A stretch of DNA of 64,000 bases from B1SED10-74M sp046483445 (GTDB lineage: Bacteria; Bacillota; Dethiobacteria; DTU022). How positions within the stretch are numbered: position 1 is the first letter of the stretch; every line of letters begins with the position of its first letter. The notes under the pieces were generated by a model. That model was not told where the DNA came from and made no database searches. It was given only the letters and a program-made list of their open reading frames with translations. Made by a program: the position numbers and the translations under genes. The DNA lies in NCBI GenBank assembly GCA_046483445.1, contig JAWODD010000025.1, positions 21,724 to 85,723 of the forward strand. Direction: 5' to 3'. Positions 7,899 to 15,461 of this stretch are shown one piece after another.

Positions 7899-10079
7899 AT
7901 GACAGGATCAGTTTCTGACAATATAATTAACAGCAGTCTACCTCTGGCAATTGTTCTGATTCCTATCATTAGTTCTGCCCTGGTCCCGTTGACCGGTTAC
8001 CTTCATTACCGTTATAGGAATGCCCTGGTTTTATTTGTTACAGCTTTTTCCTTGGTCCTTTCCGGGTATCTTTCTTATCTCGTATGGCAGGTCGATGTGA
8101 TCAGTAAATTTTCTCTCGGTTTTGGTGAATTCCCCTTGTTCTTTCGAGTTGATCGCCTGGGAGCGGTATTTAACCTTATTACAGCTTTAATCTGGTTTTT
8201 AGCTTCCATTTTTTCTCTTTCCTACATGACCCATGAAAAAAGGCATTCGCGTTACTATACTTTTTATTTGTTAACTCTCGGTGGTTGTCTTGGAGTATTT
8301 CTTGCTGCAGATTTATTCAGTCTGTTGTTATTTTTTGAACTGATGTCGCTTGCTTCGTACCTTTTGGTTATCCATACTCAAACTAACGAGGCAATGAAAG
8401 CAGGAAAACAATATCTTTTCCTTGGTGTATTTGGGGGCCTTTGTATCCTGGCCGCCACCATCATGGTTTACTGGTATATCGGGACAGTGGAGATTACTCC
8501 TATGCTGGAACAACTGGTTCTTATACCGGTCCGCACCCTGGTTGCCGCCCTTTTTGTGATTGGATTTGGGATAAAAGCGGGGATGGTGCCTCTGCATATT
8601 TGGCTCCCCAAGGCTCATCCGGTAGCACCATCTCCGGCCAGTGCTCTTCTTTCAGGAATCATGATTAAAACCGGGGCATACGGAATTGCCCGGGTCGCGA
8701 CTGTACTTTATACACCCTCTGAACCGGGATTTTCCGAAATGGGGGCCTATACTGAACATCTTGGTTTTGTATTAATCTGGTTGGGTGTTATCACCATGAC
8801 TACCGGTGCATTTATTGCTCTTTTCCAGAATAATGCCAAACGGCTTCTGGCCTACAGCAGTATCAGCCAGATGGGATATATTATAATGGGGATAGGGACA
8901 ATAGCTTATCTCGGCTTTGACGGTCCAATGGCCATGGGCGGGTTTTCCTGGCATGTTATCAACCATGCTTTTTTTAAAGCAGGCATGTTTATGATGGTTG
9001 GGGCGATTTACTTCCACACCGGTGAAATTGAATTGAAGCGCATGGGTGGACTGTGGCGCACCTTTCCTGTAACAGCGGTTGTCTTTTTAATCGCGGCGAT
9101 GGGTATAGCCGGAATTCCAGGCTTTAATGGTTATACCAGTAAAGTGATGCTTCATCATGCCCTGGTGGAGGCCTACGAGCATCATGATTCTTATCTCCTC
9201 TACCTGGCTGAACGCATGTTCATACTGACCGGTACAATCACTACCTGCTATATTGCCCGCCTTTTTAGCTCTATATTTTTAGGGAAAAAACCTGAAGGAC
9301 TACCTACAATTCAAAGAGAGCGCTGGAATGAAAGGTTAGTCTTTATAGTTATCGGGTCGGCTATCCTTTTTATTGGGACCAACCCCTTTTTAATGTTGAA
9401 GGAAATTATCGGACCCCTGGTTCAGTCGTTTCCGTTTGACGAATATTATTTCAATTACATGATGGAACTCAACTTTTGGGACAGGCATGATTTAGAAGTT
9501 ATGGGTGCAATAACTGCCGGAGCTGCCGTTATTTTCGTCCTTGGTAACCGCTTTGAGCTTTTTACTCGTAAATTACCCTACTGGCTCAGTATTGAATATC
9601 TGCTCTATCAACCGGTGGTTTGCACTTTTTCCTATTTATATGTTTGCAGTGGAAGGGCCTTGGAAAATGCTGTTGATTCAGCCTACATTCAAAGTCCCCG
9701 GTTATTAGCATACTTTTGCATCGGAGGAAAAATGATCGATAGAACAGCGGAAAGCGTGCTCGTAGGCACTATGCAACCGCTTAAAATGTGCAGTTACCAG
9801 ATTAGTGCCCTTGATAACAGTGGACCGGCCTTCTTCCGGATGCTGATGCTGCTAACTGCACTTATCCTAAAAATTTATAATTTCTGGTTGCTGTTATTAG
9901 AAATAATTTTCAAGAGCACCAAGAAAATGCTGCTGGTTGCATTTTACTTTTTGTTTGGTATGGATTATTCTTTCAAAGGGAAAATATACTACATAATCAA
10001 TACTTCAAATTTTGAATACTACTTGCTGGTGTTTTATTTCCTTTTAATCCTAATCCTTATCCTGCAGTTTGTCATGTAG
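7899..10079 (+). CDS. NuoL/MrpA-like proton-translocating membrane subunit (array member 5, long form)
   Basis: A 726-residue protein, clearly a paralogue of array member 1: same length class, Glu147 (FFELM), Lys226 (GFGIKAGMVPLHIWLP), Lys257 (MIKTGAYG), the near-identical LAYSSISQMGY block, and the same type of C-terminal tail with a DYS..G....I..SN pattern before the final helix. The start ATG has AAAGGAGAAGG upstream. It closes the five-gene array after a gap of about 108 bases. Two long copies bracketing three short ones suggests ancient duplication within one operon or a complex with several channel-like subunits; which, I cannot tell. Confidence 0.85.
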   Translation: MTGSVSDNIINSSLPLAIVLIPIISSALVPLTGYLHYRYRNALVLFVTAFSLVLSGYLSYLVWQVDVISKFSLGFGEFPLFFRVDRLGAVFNLITALIWFLASIFSLSYMTHEKRHSRYYTFYLLTLGGCLGVFLAADLFSLLLFFELMSLASYLLVIHTQTNEAMKAGKQYLFLGVFGGLCILAATIMVYWYIGTVEITPMLEQLVLIPVRTLVAALFVIGFGIKAGMVPLHIWLPKAHPVAPSPASALLSGIMIKTGAYGIARVATVLYTPSEPGFSEMGAYTEHLGFVLIWLGVITMTTGAFIALFQNNAKRLLAYSSISQMGYIIMGIGTIAYLGFDGPMAMGGFSWHVINHAFFKAGMFMMVGAIYFHTGEIELKRMGGLWRTFPVTAVVFLIAAMGIAGIPGFNGYTSKVMLHHALVEAYEHHDSYLLYLAERMFILTGTITTCYIARLFSSIFLGKKPEGLPTIQRERWNERLVFIVIGSAILFIGTNPFLMLKEIIGPLVQSFPFDEYYFNYMMELNFWDRHDLEVMGAITAGAAVIFVLGNRFELFTRKLPYWLSIEYLLYQPVVCTFSYLYVCSGRALENAVDSAYIQSPRLLAYFCIGGKMIDRTAESVLVGTMQPLKMCSYQISALDNSGPAFFRMLMLLTALILKIYNFWLLLLEIIFKSTKKMLLVAFYFLFGMDYSFKGKIYYIINTSNFEYYLLVFYFLLILILILQFVM

Positions 10080-10160
10080 AAATTCGCTGGAAGAAGCGTT
10101 ATAATGTAACAATGTAAAGCAAGCACAAAAGTTATAAACAAGAAAGAAGGGAATTGGGAC

Positions 10161-11504
10161 ATGCTGGAAGAAGATTTGGCTCGTTTTGTCTACGAACTCG
10201 ACTACGATAATCTATCCGGGGAAGTTATTAACCAGGCCAGGGTTTGCTTGCTGGATCTGGTTGGTGCTGCTTGTGCCGGAGCAGTGGCACTGCCAGGTAA
10301 AGTGGTTACAGATATTATCGAGGAAGCGGGCGGTACTCCCCAGGCAGTTTTGATTGGCCGCAAAGAAAAAATACCGGCTTTAAATGCTGCTCTTGGCAAT
10401 GGCTTGTATGGCCACGGCCTGGAGTATGATGATCTGCACCGTCATTCTATATTAAGGCCCGGAGCGCCGATAATTCCGGCGGCTCTGGCAGCAGCTGAAA
10501 AAGTAGGGGCCTCTGGAAAAGAGTTGCTCACAGCTATCGTTGCCGGATATGAAGTTGGGATTCATATTGCTGAGGCGGTGACTCCAAGCCATTATAACTA
10601 CTTTCATACCACCGGTACCTGTGGAACTTTTGCTGCCGCCGCTGCTGCAGGAAAAATATATAAGCTTGATGAAGAACAAATTATTCATGCTCTAGGGCAT
10701 GCCGGCACGCAGGCCGCAGGCTTGATGGAACTGCATTACAGCCCGGAAGGGATGATGAGTAAGCCGCTGCATGCCAGTAAAGCAGCCCATAACGGACTTT
10801 TTTCAGCCATGCTGGCTGCAGGTGGCTATATGAGCACAACGACTATTCTTTCTGGAGAAAAAGGATTTTTACGCGTTTTTGCCCCCCAAGCAAAAATGGA
10901 GAAGATTACAGAAAAACTTGGCATTGAATATAAGATTATGCAGATTAGTTTCAGACTTTATGCTTCAACCAGGCATACCAATGCAGCTATAGATTTGGCT
11001 CTGCATCTGCACGAAAAAGGGATTAAGCCAGAAGATATAGAGCTTCTAAGGATTCAGACCTACAGTATGGCCAGGGACTTGGTCGGAGAGCCATTCCCGG
11101 AAACTACTTTTGAAGCTAAATTTAGCCTTCCTTTCTGTGTATCGACGGCTCTTGCGTACGGGCAAGTTGGATTAGAAGCTTTTACAGAAGAGCGGCTCAG
11201 AGATCCGATTATTGAGGAACTGATGAGCCATTGCACGGTCGAAGTAGATCCGGAGTTAGATTTCTATTATCCGGATAAATGGGCTGCAAGGCTTAATATA
11301 ATTATGCGAGATGGCACAGTTGATCATACAAAAACTGATTACCCCAGGGGAGATCCTGAAAACAAGATTTCTCTTGATGAATTACATAACAAGTTTCGCC
11401 GTCTCTCTTCTATGCTATTACCGCAATCAAAAATAGAAGTTTGGCTTGAACAGTTCAGCAAAGTTGAGACCTTCGAAAATATTGCAGACATGTGGAAAAT
11501 CTAA
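10161..11504 (+). CDS. MmgE/PrpD family protein
   Basis: A 447-residue soluble protein with the MmgE/PrpD fold signature: an N-terminal VCLLDLVGAACAG helix, the NGLYGHGLEYDD segment near residue 80, the FHTTGTCGTFAAAAAAGKI glycine-alanine stretch near 150, and LHASKAAHNG near 205. Members include 2-methylcitrate dehydratase and cis-aconitate decarboxylase, but no methylcitrate-cycle partners (prpB, prpC) lie nearby, so the substrate is open. The start ATG follows GAAAGAAGGG. It sits 81 bases after the antiporter array and just before an ADP-ribosylglycohydrolase on the same strand. Confidence 0.8.
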   Translation: MLEEDLARFVYELDYDNLSGEVINQARVCLLDLVGAACAGAVALPGKVVTDIIEEAGGTPQAVLIGRKEKIPALNAALGNGLYGHGLEYDDLHRHSILRPGAPIIPAALAAAEKVGASGKELLTAIVAGYEVGIHIAEAVTPSHYNYFHTTGTCGTFAAAAAAGKIYKLDEEQIIHALGHAGTQAAGLMELHYSPEGMMSKPLHASKAAHNGLFSAMLAAGGYMSTTTILSGEKGFLRVFAPQAKMEKITEKLGIEYKIMQISFRLYASTRHTNAAIDLALHLHEKGIKPEDIELLRIQTYSMARDLVGEPFPETTFEAKFSLPFCVSTALAYGQVGLEAFTEERLRDPIIEELMSHCTVEVDPELDFYYPDKWAARLNIIMRDGTVDHTKTDYPRGDPENKISLDELHNKFRRLSSMLLPQSKIEVWLEQFSKVETFENIADMWKI

Positions 11505-11577
11505 TAACTGTCTGAAAGTAATTTGGTTTAAAATTTAGGTAGCGCTCTGGGTATTGTTATTAAGGGGGAGAAAAACA

Positions 11578-12351
11578 GTGATTGGAGCTATTGCCGGAGA
11601 TATTATCGGATCGGTTTATGAACACTTCAGCATTAAGACTGCTTATTTTGAACTGTTTCACCAGGCCTCCAGGTTTACAGATGACACTGTGCTCACTGTA
11701 GCCGTGGCTGATTGCATTATGCACGGGAAAGATTATGCCCGGATTTTAAAAGAATACACCCGTCGCTATCCCGATGCCGGCTATGGGGAAAATTTTTTTC
11801 AATGGGCTTTCTCCGAAGGTGAAGAGCCTTACTACAGTTTTGGCAACGGCTCGGCTATGAGGGTTAGTCCGGTAGGTTTTGCCTACAGTGACCTGCAGAC
11901 GGTGTTAAAAGAGGCGGAGCAGAGCGCTGCAGTTACACACAACCACCCCGAAGGGATCAAGGGGGCCCAGGCTGTGGCAGCGGTTATCCACCTTGCTCAA
12001 AATGATTACAGCAAAAGAAAAATCAAAACCTATATCGTGGAACAGTTCGGATATAACCTTGAACGGACTATTGAGCAGATTCGTCCCAACTACCAGTTTG
12101 ATGTTACCTGCCAGGGATCTGTCCCTGAAGCAATTATAGCTTTCCTGGAAGCTGAGAACTTTGAGGATGCTGTCCGCAAGGCGGTATCACTCGGCGGTGA
12201 CAGCGATACTATCGCCTGCATGAGCGGGGCCATGGCCCAGGCTTACTTTGGCGAGGTCCCTTACCAGATCGAAGAAAAAACTCGCAGCATGCTCCCTTAC
12301 GAATTATTGGAAGTGGTTGATGAATTCAACCGTTTTGCCGGGCTGGAGTAA
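11578..12351 (+). CDS. ADP-ribosylglycohydrolase family protein
   Basis: A 257-residue protein of the DraG/ARH fold. Metal-site motifs are visible: GAIAGDIIGS at 3-12, TDDT at 34-37, NGSAMRVSP near 90-98 and GGDSDT at 206-211 followed by an alanine/glycine helix. These coordinate the dinuclear Mg2+ used to hydrolyse ADP-ribose bonds on proteins or small molecules. I chose GTG at 11578 since AAGGGGGAG sits just upstream; a TTG at 11554 would place the ribosome binding site inside the gene. The target is unknown: no mono-ADP-ribosyltransferase or nitrogenase genes are visible nearby. Confidence 0.82.
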   Translation: MIGAIAGDIIGSVYEHFSIKTAYFELFHQASRFTDDTVLTVAVADCIMHGKDYARILKEYTRRYPDAGYGENFFQWAFSEGEEPYYSFGNGSAMRVSPVGFAYSDLQTVLKEAEQSAAVTHNHPEGIKGAQAVAAVIHLAQNDYSKRKIKTYIVEQFGYNLERTIEQIRPNYQFDVTCQGSVPEAIIAFLEAENFEDAVRKAVSLGGDSDTIACMSGAMAQAYFGEVPYQIEEKTRSMLPYELLEVVDEFNRFAGLE

Positions 12352-12423
12352 CTATAAAACTGTTGGATAATAATAGATTAAATTGTTTCGGTGCTTGATA
12401 ACCTGATCATCTTGTCAGAGATT

Positions 12424-12447
12424 TTTAACGGAAATGAAGCCGTTAAA
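12424..12447 (+). terminator. weak stem-loop after the ADP-ribosylglycohydrolase gene
   Basis: TTTAACGG pairs with CCGTTAAA around an 8-base loop, about 70 bases after the stop codon. There is only a short, broken T stretch after it, so it is a weak terminator at best. Confidence 0.35.
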
Positions 12448-12496
12448 TATAACCTTGTTTAATTGTTTACTGAAAAAGAAAATTTACTTGATTAAG

Positions 12497-12524
12497 AAAA
12501 ACCGGGACTTAAACCCCGGTTTTT
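12497..12524 (-). terminator. intrinsic terminator of the tRNA-Val gene
   Basis: A perfect 10-bp inverted repeat (AAAAACCGGG / CCCGGTTTTT) lies right after the tRNA's encoded CCA on the minus strand and ends in a T-run. The A/T-flanked stem would work in both directions. Confidence 0.8.
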
Positions 12525-12599
12525 TGGTGCGCCCGGTAGGTTTCGAACCTACGGCCTCCTGCGCGTCAAGCAGGCGCTCTCCCCCTGAGCTACAGGCGC
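12525..12599 (-). tRNA. tRNA-Val (anticodon GAC), CCA encoded
   Basis: The minus strand folds as a full cloverleaf. The acceptor GCGCCTG pairs with CGGGCGC (one G-U), followed by discriminator A and an encoded CCA. T8 and A9 precede the D-stem GCTC, the anticodon stem CCTGC/GCAGG encloses loop TTGACGC with anticodon GAC, and the T-arm contains GGTTCGAAACC. GAC reads valine codons GTC and GTT. A promoter lies upstream and a terminator just downstream, so it is an independent single-gene unit, opposite in direction to its neighbours. Confidence 0.95.
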
Positions 12600-12626
12600 A
12601 TATTTTATCTAGCCTTGAGCAAGGAT

Positions 12627-12656
12627 ATTTTAGCACTTTATTGAATCCAGTGTCAA
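12627..12656 (-). promoter_or_regulatory. sigma-A promoter of tRNA-Val
   Basis: On the minus strand TTGACA and TAAAAT are separated by 18 bases, ending 28 bases before the tRNA 5' end. This is a good match to the vegetative consensus. Confidence 0.8.
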
Positions 12657-12738
12657 GAAAATGTAGCTGTTTTACTGTAAATATTCCTTTTTCTATGCTA
12701 TTATTGATTTGGATTTAACTTTATGAGGAGGGTCAAAA

Positions 12739-13704
12739 GTGCCTGCCAATTTAACCCCGCAGTATTATGAAGCTGAAGAAAAATTTCGCCGGGCACAAAC
12801 TCCTGAAGAAAAGATCCAGGCTTTAGAAGAAATGCTGTCGGTTATCCCCAAGCATAAAGGAACTGAAAAACTGCAGGCCGACATAAAAAAGCGTCTTTCC
12901 AAGGTAAGAGAAGAGGGGAAGAAGAAAAAATCTTCCAAGGGTTACGATCCTTTTGGAGTGGAAAAGCAGGGTGCCGGGCAGATTGTTTTGGCCGGTTATC
13001 CCAACAGTGGGAAAACTTCGCTAATTACTGCCTTAACCAGGGCGAAGCTGAAAGTTGCCGAGTATCCTTTTACAACAGCTATTCCTGCCACCGGAATGAT
13101 GCCCTATAAGGATACCTGGGTGCAGCTGGTGGATACACCTCCCATTTCTCCGGATAATGTCCCTTCCGGTTTGATTGGCACTTTTAAGGAAGCAGATGCC
13201 CTGCTTATATTAATTGATGTTTCAACTGCCGAATGTTTGGAGCAAATGGACGGGTTGATGCAGGTTTTGCAGGAAAGGGAAGTAATCGATTTATCGAAAG
13301 AAGGCGAAATTGTCGCGCCCATCCCTTACCTGCTGGCGGCTAATAAAATTGACCATCCTGATGCGCAGGAGAACCTGGAGGTAATGAAGGAATTATTTCC
13401 CGGGTTTGAGGCGTTAACGGTATCAAGTCATGGAAACAACTTAGAAGAGCTAAAGGATAAGTTATACGAGATATTGGATGTAATTAGGATTTACGGTAAA
13501 CCGGCCGGAAGAGAAGCAGACCTTGATCGCCCTTTCATTTTGAAAAGGGGTGGCACAGTGCTCGATTTTGCAGAGCAGGTGCACAAGGATTTTCCGGAGA
13601 ATTTGAAAAATGCTCTGCTTTGGGGTTCTTCCAAATTTGACGGGCAGCCGGTTGCCCGTGATTATGTATTAGAAGACGGTGATATTGTGGAATTGCAGCT
13701 TTAA
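12739..13704 (+). CDS. TGS-domain GTPase (Obg/DRG-like)
   Basis: A 321-residue GTPase: an N-terminal charged helical region (1-70), a G domain with G1 GYPNSGKTS at 86-94, switch threonines FTT at 111-113, G3 as DTPP at 132-135 and G4 NKID at 202-205, and a C-terminal TGS domain (about 255-321) with the RGGTVLDFAEQVH and LEDGDIVEL segments. These resemble DRG-type translation-associated GTPases; TGS domains often contact RNA. The start is GTG at 12739 behind AGGAGGG. The G3 proline in place of glycine is visible but may be normal for this subgroup. It stands alone after the tRNA gene. Confidence 0.83.
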   Translation: MPANLTPQYYEAEEKFRRAQTPEEKIQALEEMLSVIPKHKGTEKLQADIKKRLSKVREEGKKKKSSKGYDPFGVEKQGAGQIVLAGYPNSGKTSLITALTRAKLKVAEYPFTTAIPATGMMPYKDTWVQLVDTPPISPDNVPSGLIGTFKEADALLILIDVSTAECLEQMDGLMQVLQEREVIDLSKEGEIVAPIPYLLAANKIDHPDAQENLEVMKELFPGFEALTVSSHGNNLEELKDKLYEILDVIRIYGKPAGREADLDRPFILKRGGTVLDFAEQVHKDFPENLKNALLWGSSKFDGQPVARDYVLEDGDIVELQL

Positions 13705-13756
13705 AAAGACCGGGAGCATATTACTACAATCATACTTAGATAGGAGTTGAATATTG

Positions 13757-14308
13757 ATGCTGTGGATAGTTATTGGAATTGTTGTTATAGTAATCTTATT
13801 TTTCATCGCGTCATATAACCGGCTGGTAGCCTTGCGCCAGGGACTTAAGAATGCCTGGGCCCAGATTGATGTCCAGTTAAAAAGAAGATATGACTTAATT
13901 CCGAACCTGGTGGAAACGGTCAAAGGGTATGCCAGTCATGAAAAAGAAACCTTTGAAAATGTAACCAAAGCTCGCAATATGGCGATGCAGGCCGGTGATG
14001 TTAACGAGCAGGCCGGAGCGGAGGATATGCTCACGGGCGCCCTGAAAAGCCTTTTTGCCGTTTCGGAGAGTTACCCAGAATTGAAAGCTGATGCCAATTT
14101 TCGCCAGCTGCAGGAAGAGTTGAGCAATACCGAAAGCAAGATTGCTTCTTCAAGAAGGGATTACAACCAGACCGTGATGAAATACAATACGGCGATTCAG
14201 CGCTTTCCCACGGTCTTGATTGCCGGCGTGTTAGGTTTTGAACAGGAAAATTACTTTAACCTGGATGAAGAACCGGCTTCCCGGGAAGCGGTTAAGGTAG
14301 AGTTTTAA
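13757..14308 (+). CDS. lemA: LemA family membrane-anchored protein
   Basis: A 183-residue protein with one N-terminal transmembrane helix (about 2-19) followed by the LemA signature (NRLVALRQGLKNAWAQID, RRYDLIPNLVETVKGYA) and a long helical domain. The topology predicts a short exterior N-terminus and cytoplasmic or extracytoplasmic coiled helices, as in LemA from other bacteria; its function is not settled. The ATG at 13757 is preceded by AGGAG; a TTG 3 bases earlier is possible. The TPM-domain protein or HtpX protease that often follows lemA is absent: a terminator comes next. Confidence 0.88.
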   Translation: MLWIVIGIVVIVILFFIASYNRLVALRQGLKNAWAQIDVQLKRRYDLIPNLVETVKGYASHEKETFENVTKARNMAMQAGDVNEQAGAEDMLTGALKSLFAVSESYPELKADANFRQLQEELSNTESKIASSRRDYNQTVMKYNTAIQRFPTVLIAGVLGFEQENYFNLDEEPASREAVKVEF

Positions 14309-14421
14309 TTTTTTGAATGCTTTAGAACTGTGCAATGTGCAGGTAGACCATAAAAGATAGAGACGGTAATGTCTTATTTATAAAAGAAGGTTGCCAGATA
14401 GAAAAACATATTTTAGTATTT

Positions 14422-14456
14422 TAGAGAGCCGTTTTTAGCCATGCTCTCTATTTTTG
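14422..14456 (+). terminator. intrinsic terminator downstream of lemA
   Basis: TAGAGAGC pairs perfectly with GCTCTCTA over a 13-base loop, followed by TTTTTGTTT. It lies about 115 bases after the lemA stop. Confidence 0.75.
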
Positions 14457-14483
14457 TTTATTACAATTGCATGGAGGCAAGAT

Positions 14484-14585
14484 ATGGGTTACTGGAAGAT
14501 GGCTCGCAGTCCGGTTGCGTCAAATGAGGAGGGGGAAAGCTTTGATTATGCGGAAGCATTTCACCGGGTTTATGTTAAAATATAA
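14484..14585 (+). CDS. possible 33-residue small protein
   Basis: A short reading frame (MGYWKMARSPVASNEEG...) begins with ATG 6 bases after a clear GGAGG and ends at TAA. It lies between the lemA terminator and sufC in an otherwise empty 400-base gap. The good ribosome binding site is the only support; the sequence has no recognised motif. It could be a chance frame, and no promoter is clear. Confidence 0.3.
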   Translation: MGYWKMARSPVASNEEGESFDYAEAFHRVYVKI

Positions 14586-14716
14586 TTGTTTCATCATGCA
14601 AAGTAAGTGCTGTTTTCAACATATTTTATTGTAACTTTAATGATAACGGCAGTGGGGTATGATATATTGGAAAAAATAGGTGCCTTTGCGCTTGATCAGG
14701 TTAAGGAGGTTTTATC

Positions 14717-15460
14717 TTGCTGGAAGTCATTGATTTGAATGTTAACGTTGACGGGGAAGAAATTCTTAAAGGAGTTTCCTTAAAAATACCAAAAGGGGAA
14801 ACCCATATTTTACTCGGGCCTAATGGGTCGGGGAAAACGACACTGCTTAAAGCGATCATGGGGATGGGAACATTTCAAACCACCGGAAGAATATTGTTGG
14901 ACCAGGAAGATTTGACCGGCTTGCCTGTGGATGAGAGAGCCAGGCGGGGGATCGGTATAGCTCTACAAAAGTCTCCTGTTGTTCCGGAAGTAACTCTTGG
15001 CGGGTTGCTGGAAATGATCCGGAAAAAAAATGGCAACGGTAAGTTGGAAGATAGGATTGAAGCTTTGAATTGCAATTATCTTTTAAACCGAGGCGTCAAC
15101 CAGAATTTTTCCGGCGGCGAGATGAAGCGCTCGGAAATGCTTCAGCTGATCGCCCAAAATCCCAAATTAGTTTTAGTGGATGAACCGGAGTCAGGTGTAG
15201 ATCTTGATAACGTAGCGGTGATCGGCGAAGCCTTTAAAAGTTTAATCAAACCTGCAAAGGAAATTGAAAAAAGCAGATCGGCCCTGGTGATAACTCATAC
15301 CGGTCGTATTATGGAGTACTTAAATGCTGATAGAGGTTATGTGTTAGTTGGTGGTCGAATAGTTTGTGCGGGCAACCCCTGGGATTTATTCGAAGAAGTT
15401 AACCGGCATGGTTTTGAAGGATGTCTGGAATGCAGGAAATTTAGTTGTGAAGGAGCATAA
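14717..15460 (+). CDS. sufC: SufC-like ABC ATPase of Fe-S cluster assembly
   Basis: A 247-residue ABC ATPase with Walker A GPNGSGKTT at 34-42, signature FSGGE at 131-135, Walker B LVLVDEPESGVD at 151-162 with catalytic Glu156, and an H-loop at ITHTG (192-196). DEPESGVD and the FSGGEMKR context are typical of SufC, which drives the SufB scaffold. The start is TTG at 14717, six bases after AGGAGG. The C-terminus carries Cys236, Cys239 and Cys244 (CLECRKFSC), absent from classical SufC as I know it. It is followed after one base by the sufB-like gene, with no sufD, sufS or sufU in the unit. Confidence 0.87.
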   Translation: MLEVIDLNVNVDGEEILKGVSLKIPKGETHILLGPNGSGKTTLLKAIMGMGTFQTTGRILLDQEDLTGLPVDERARRGIGIALQKSPVVPEVTLGGLLEMIRKKNGNGKLEDRIEALNCNYLLNRGVNQNFSGGEMKRSEMLQLIAQNPKLVLVDEPESGVDLDNVAVIGEAFKSLIKPAKEIEKSRSALVITHTGRIMEYLNADRGYVLVGGRIVCAGNPWDLFEEVNRHGFEGCLECRKFSCEGA

Positions 15461-15461
15461 T

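Noticed and set aside
12434..12718. 94-codon plus-strand frame containing PVGFEPTASCASSRRSPPEL
   Set aside because: It reads the antisense strand of tRNA-Val(GAC); this peptide is a well-known tRNA translation artefact.
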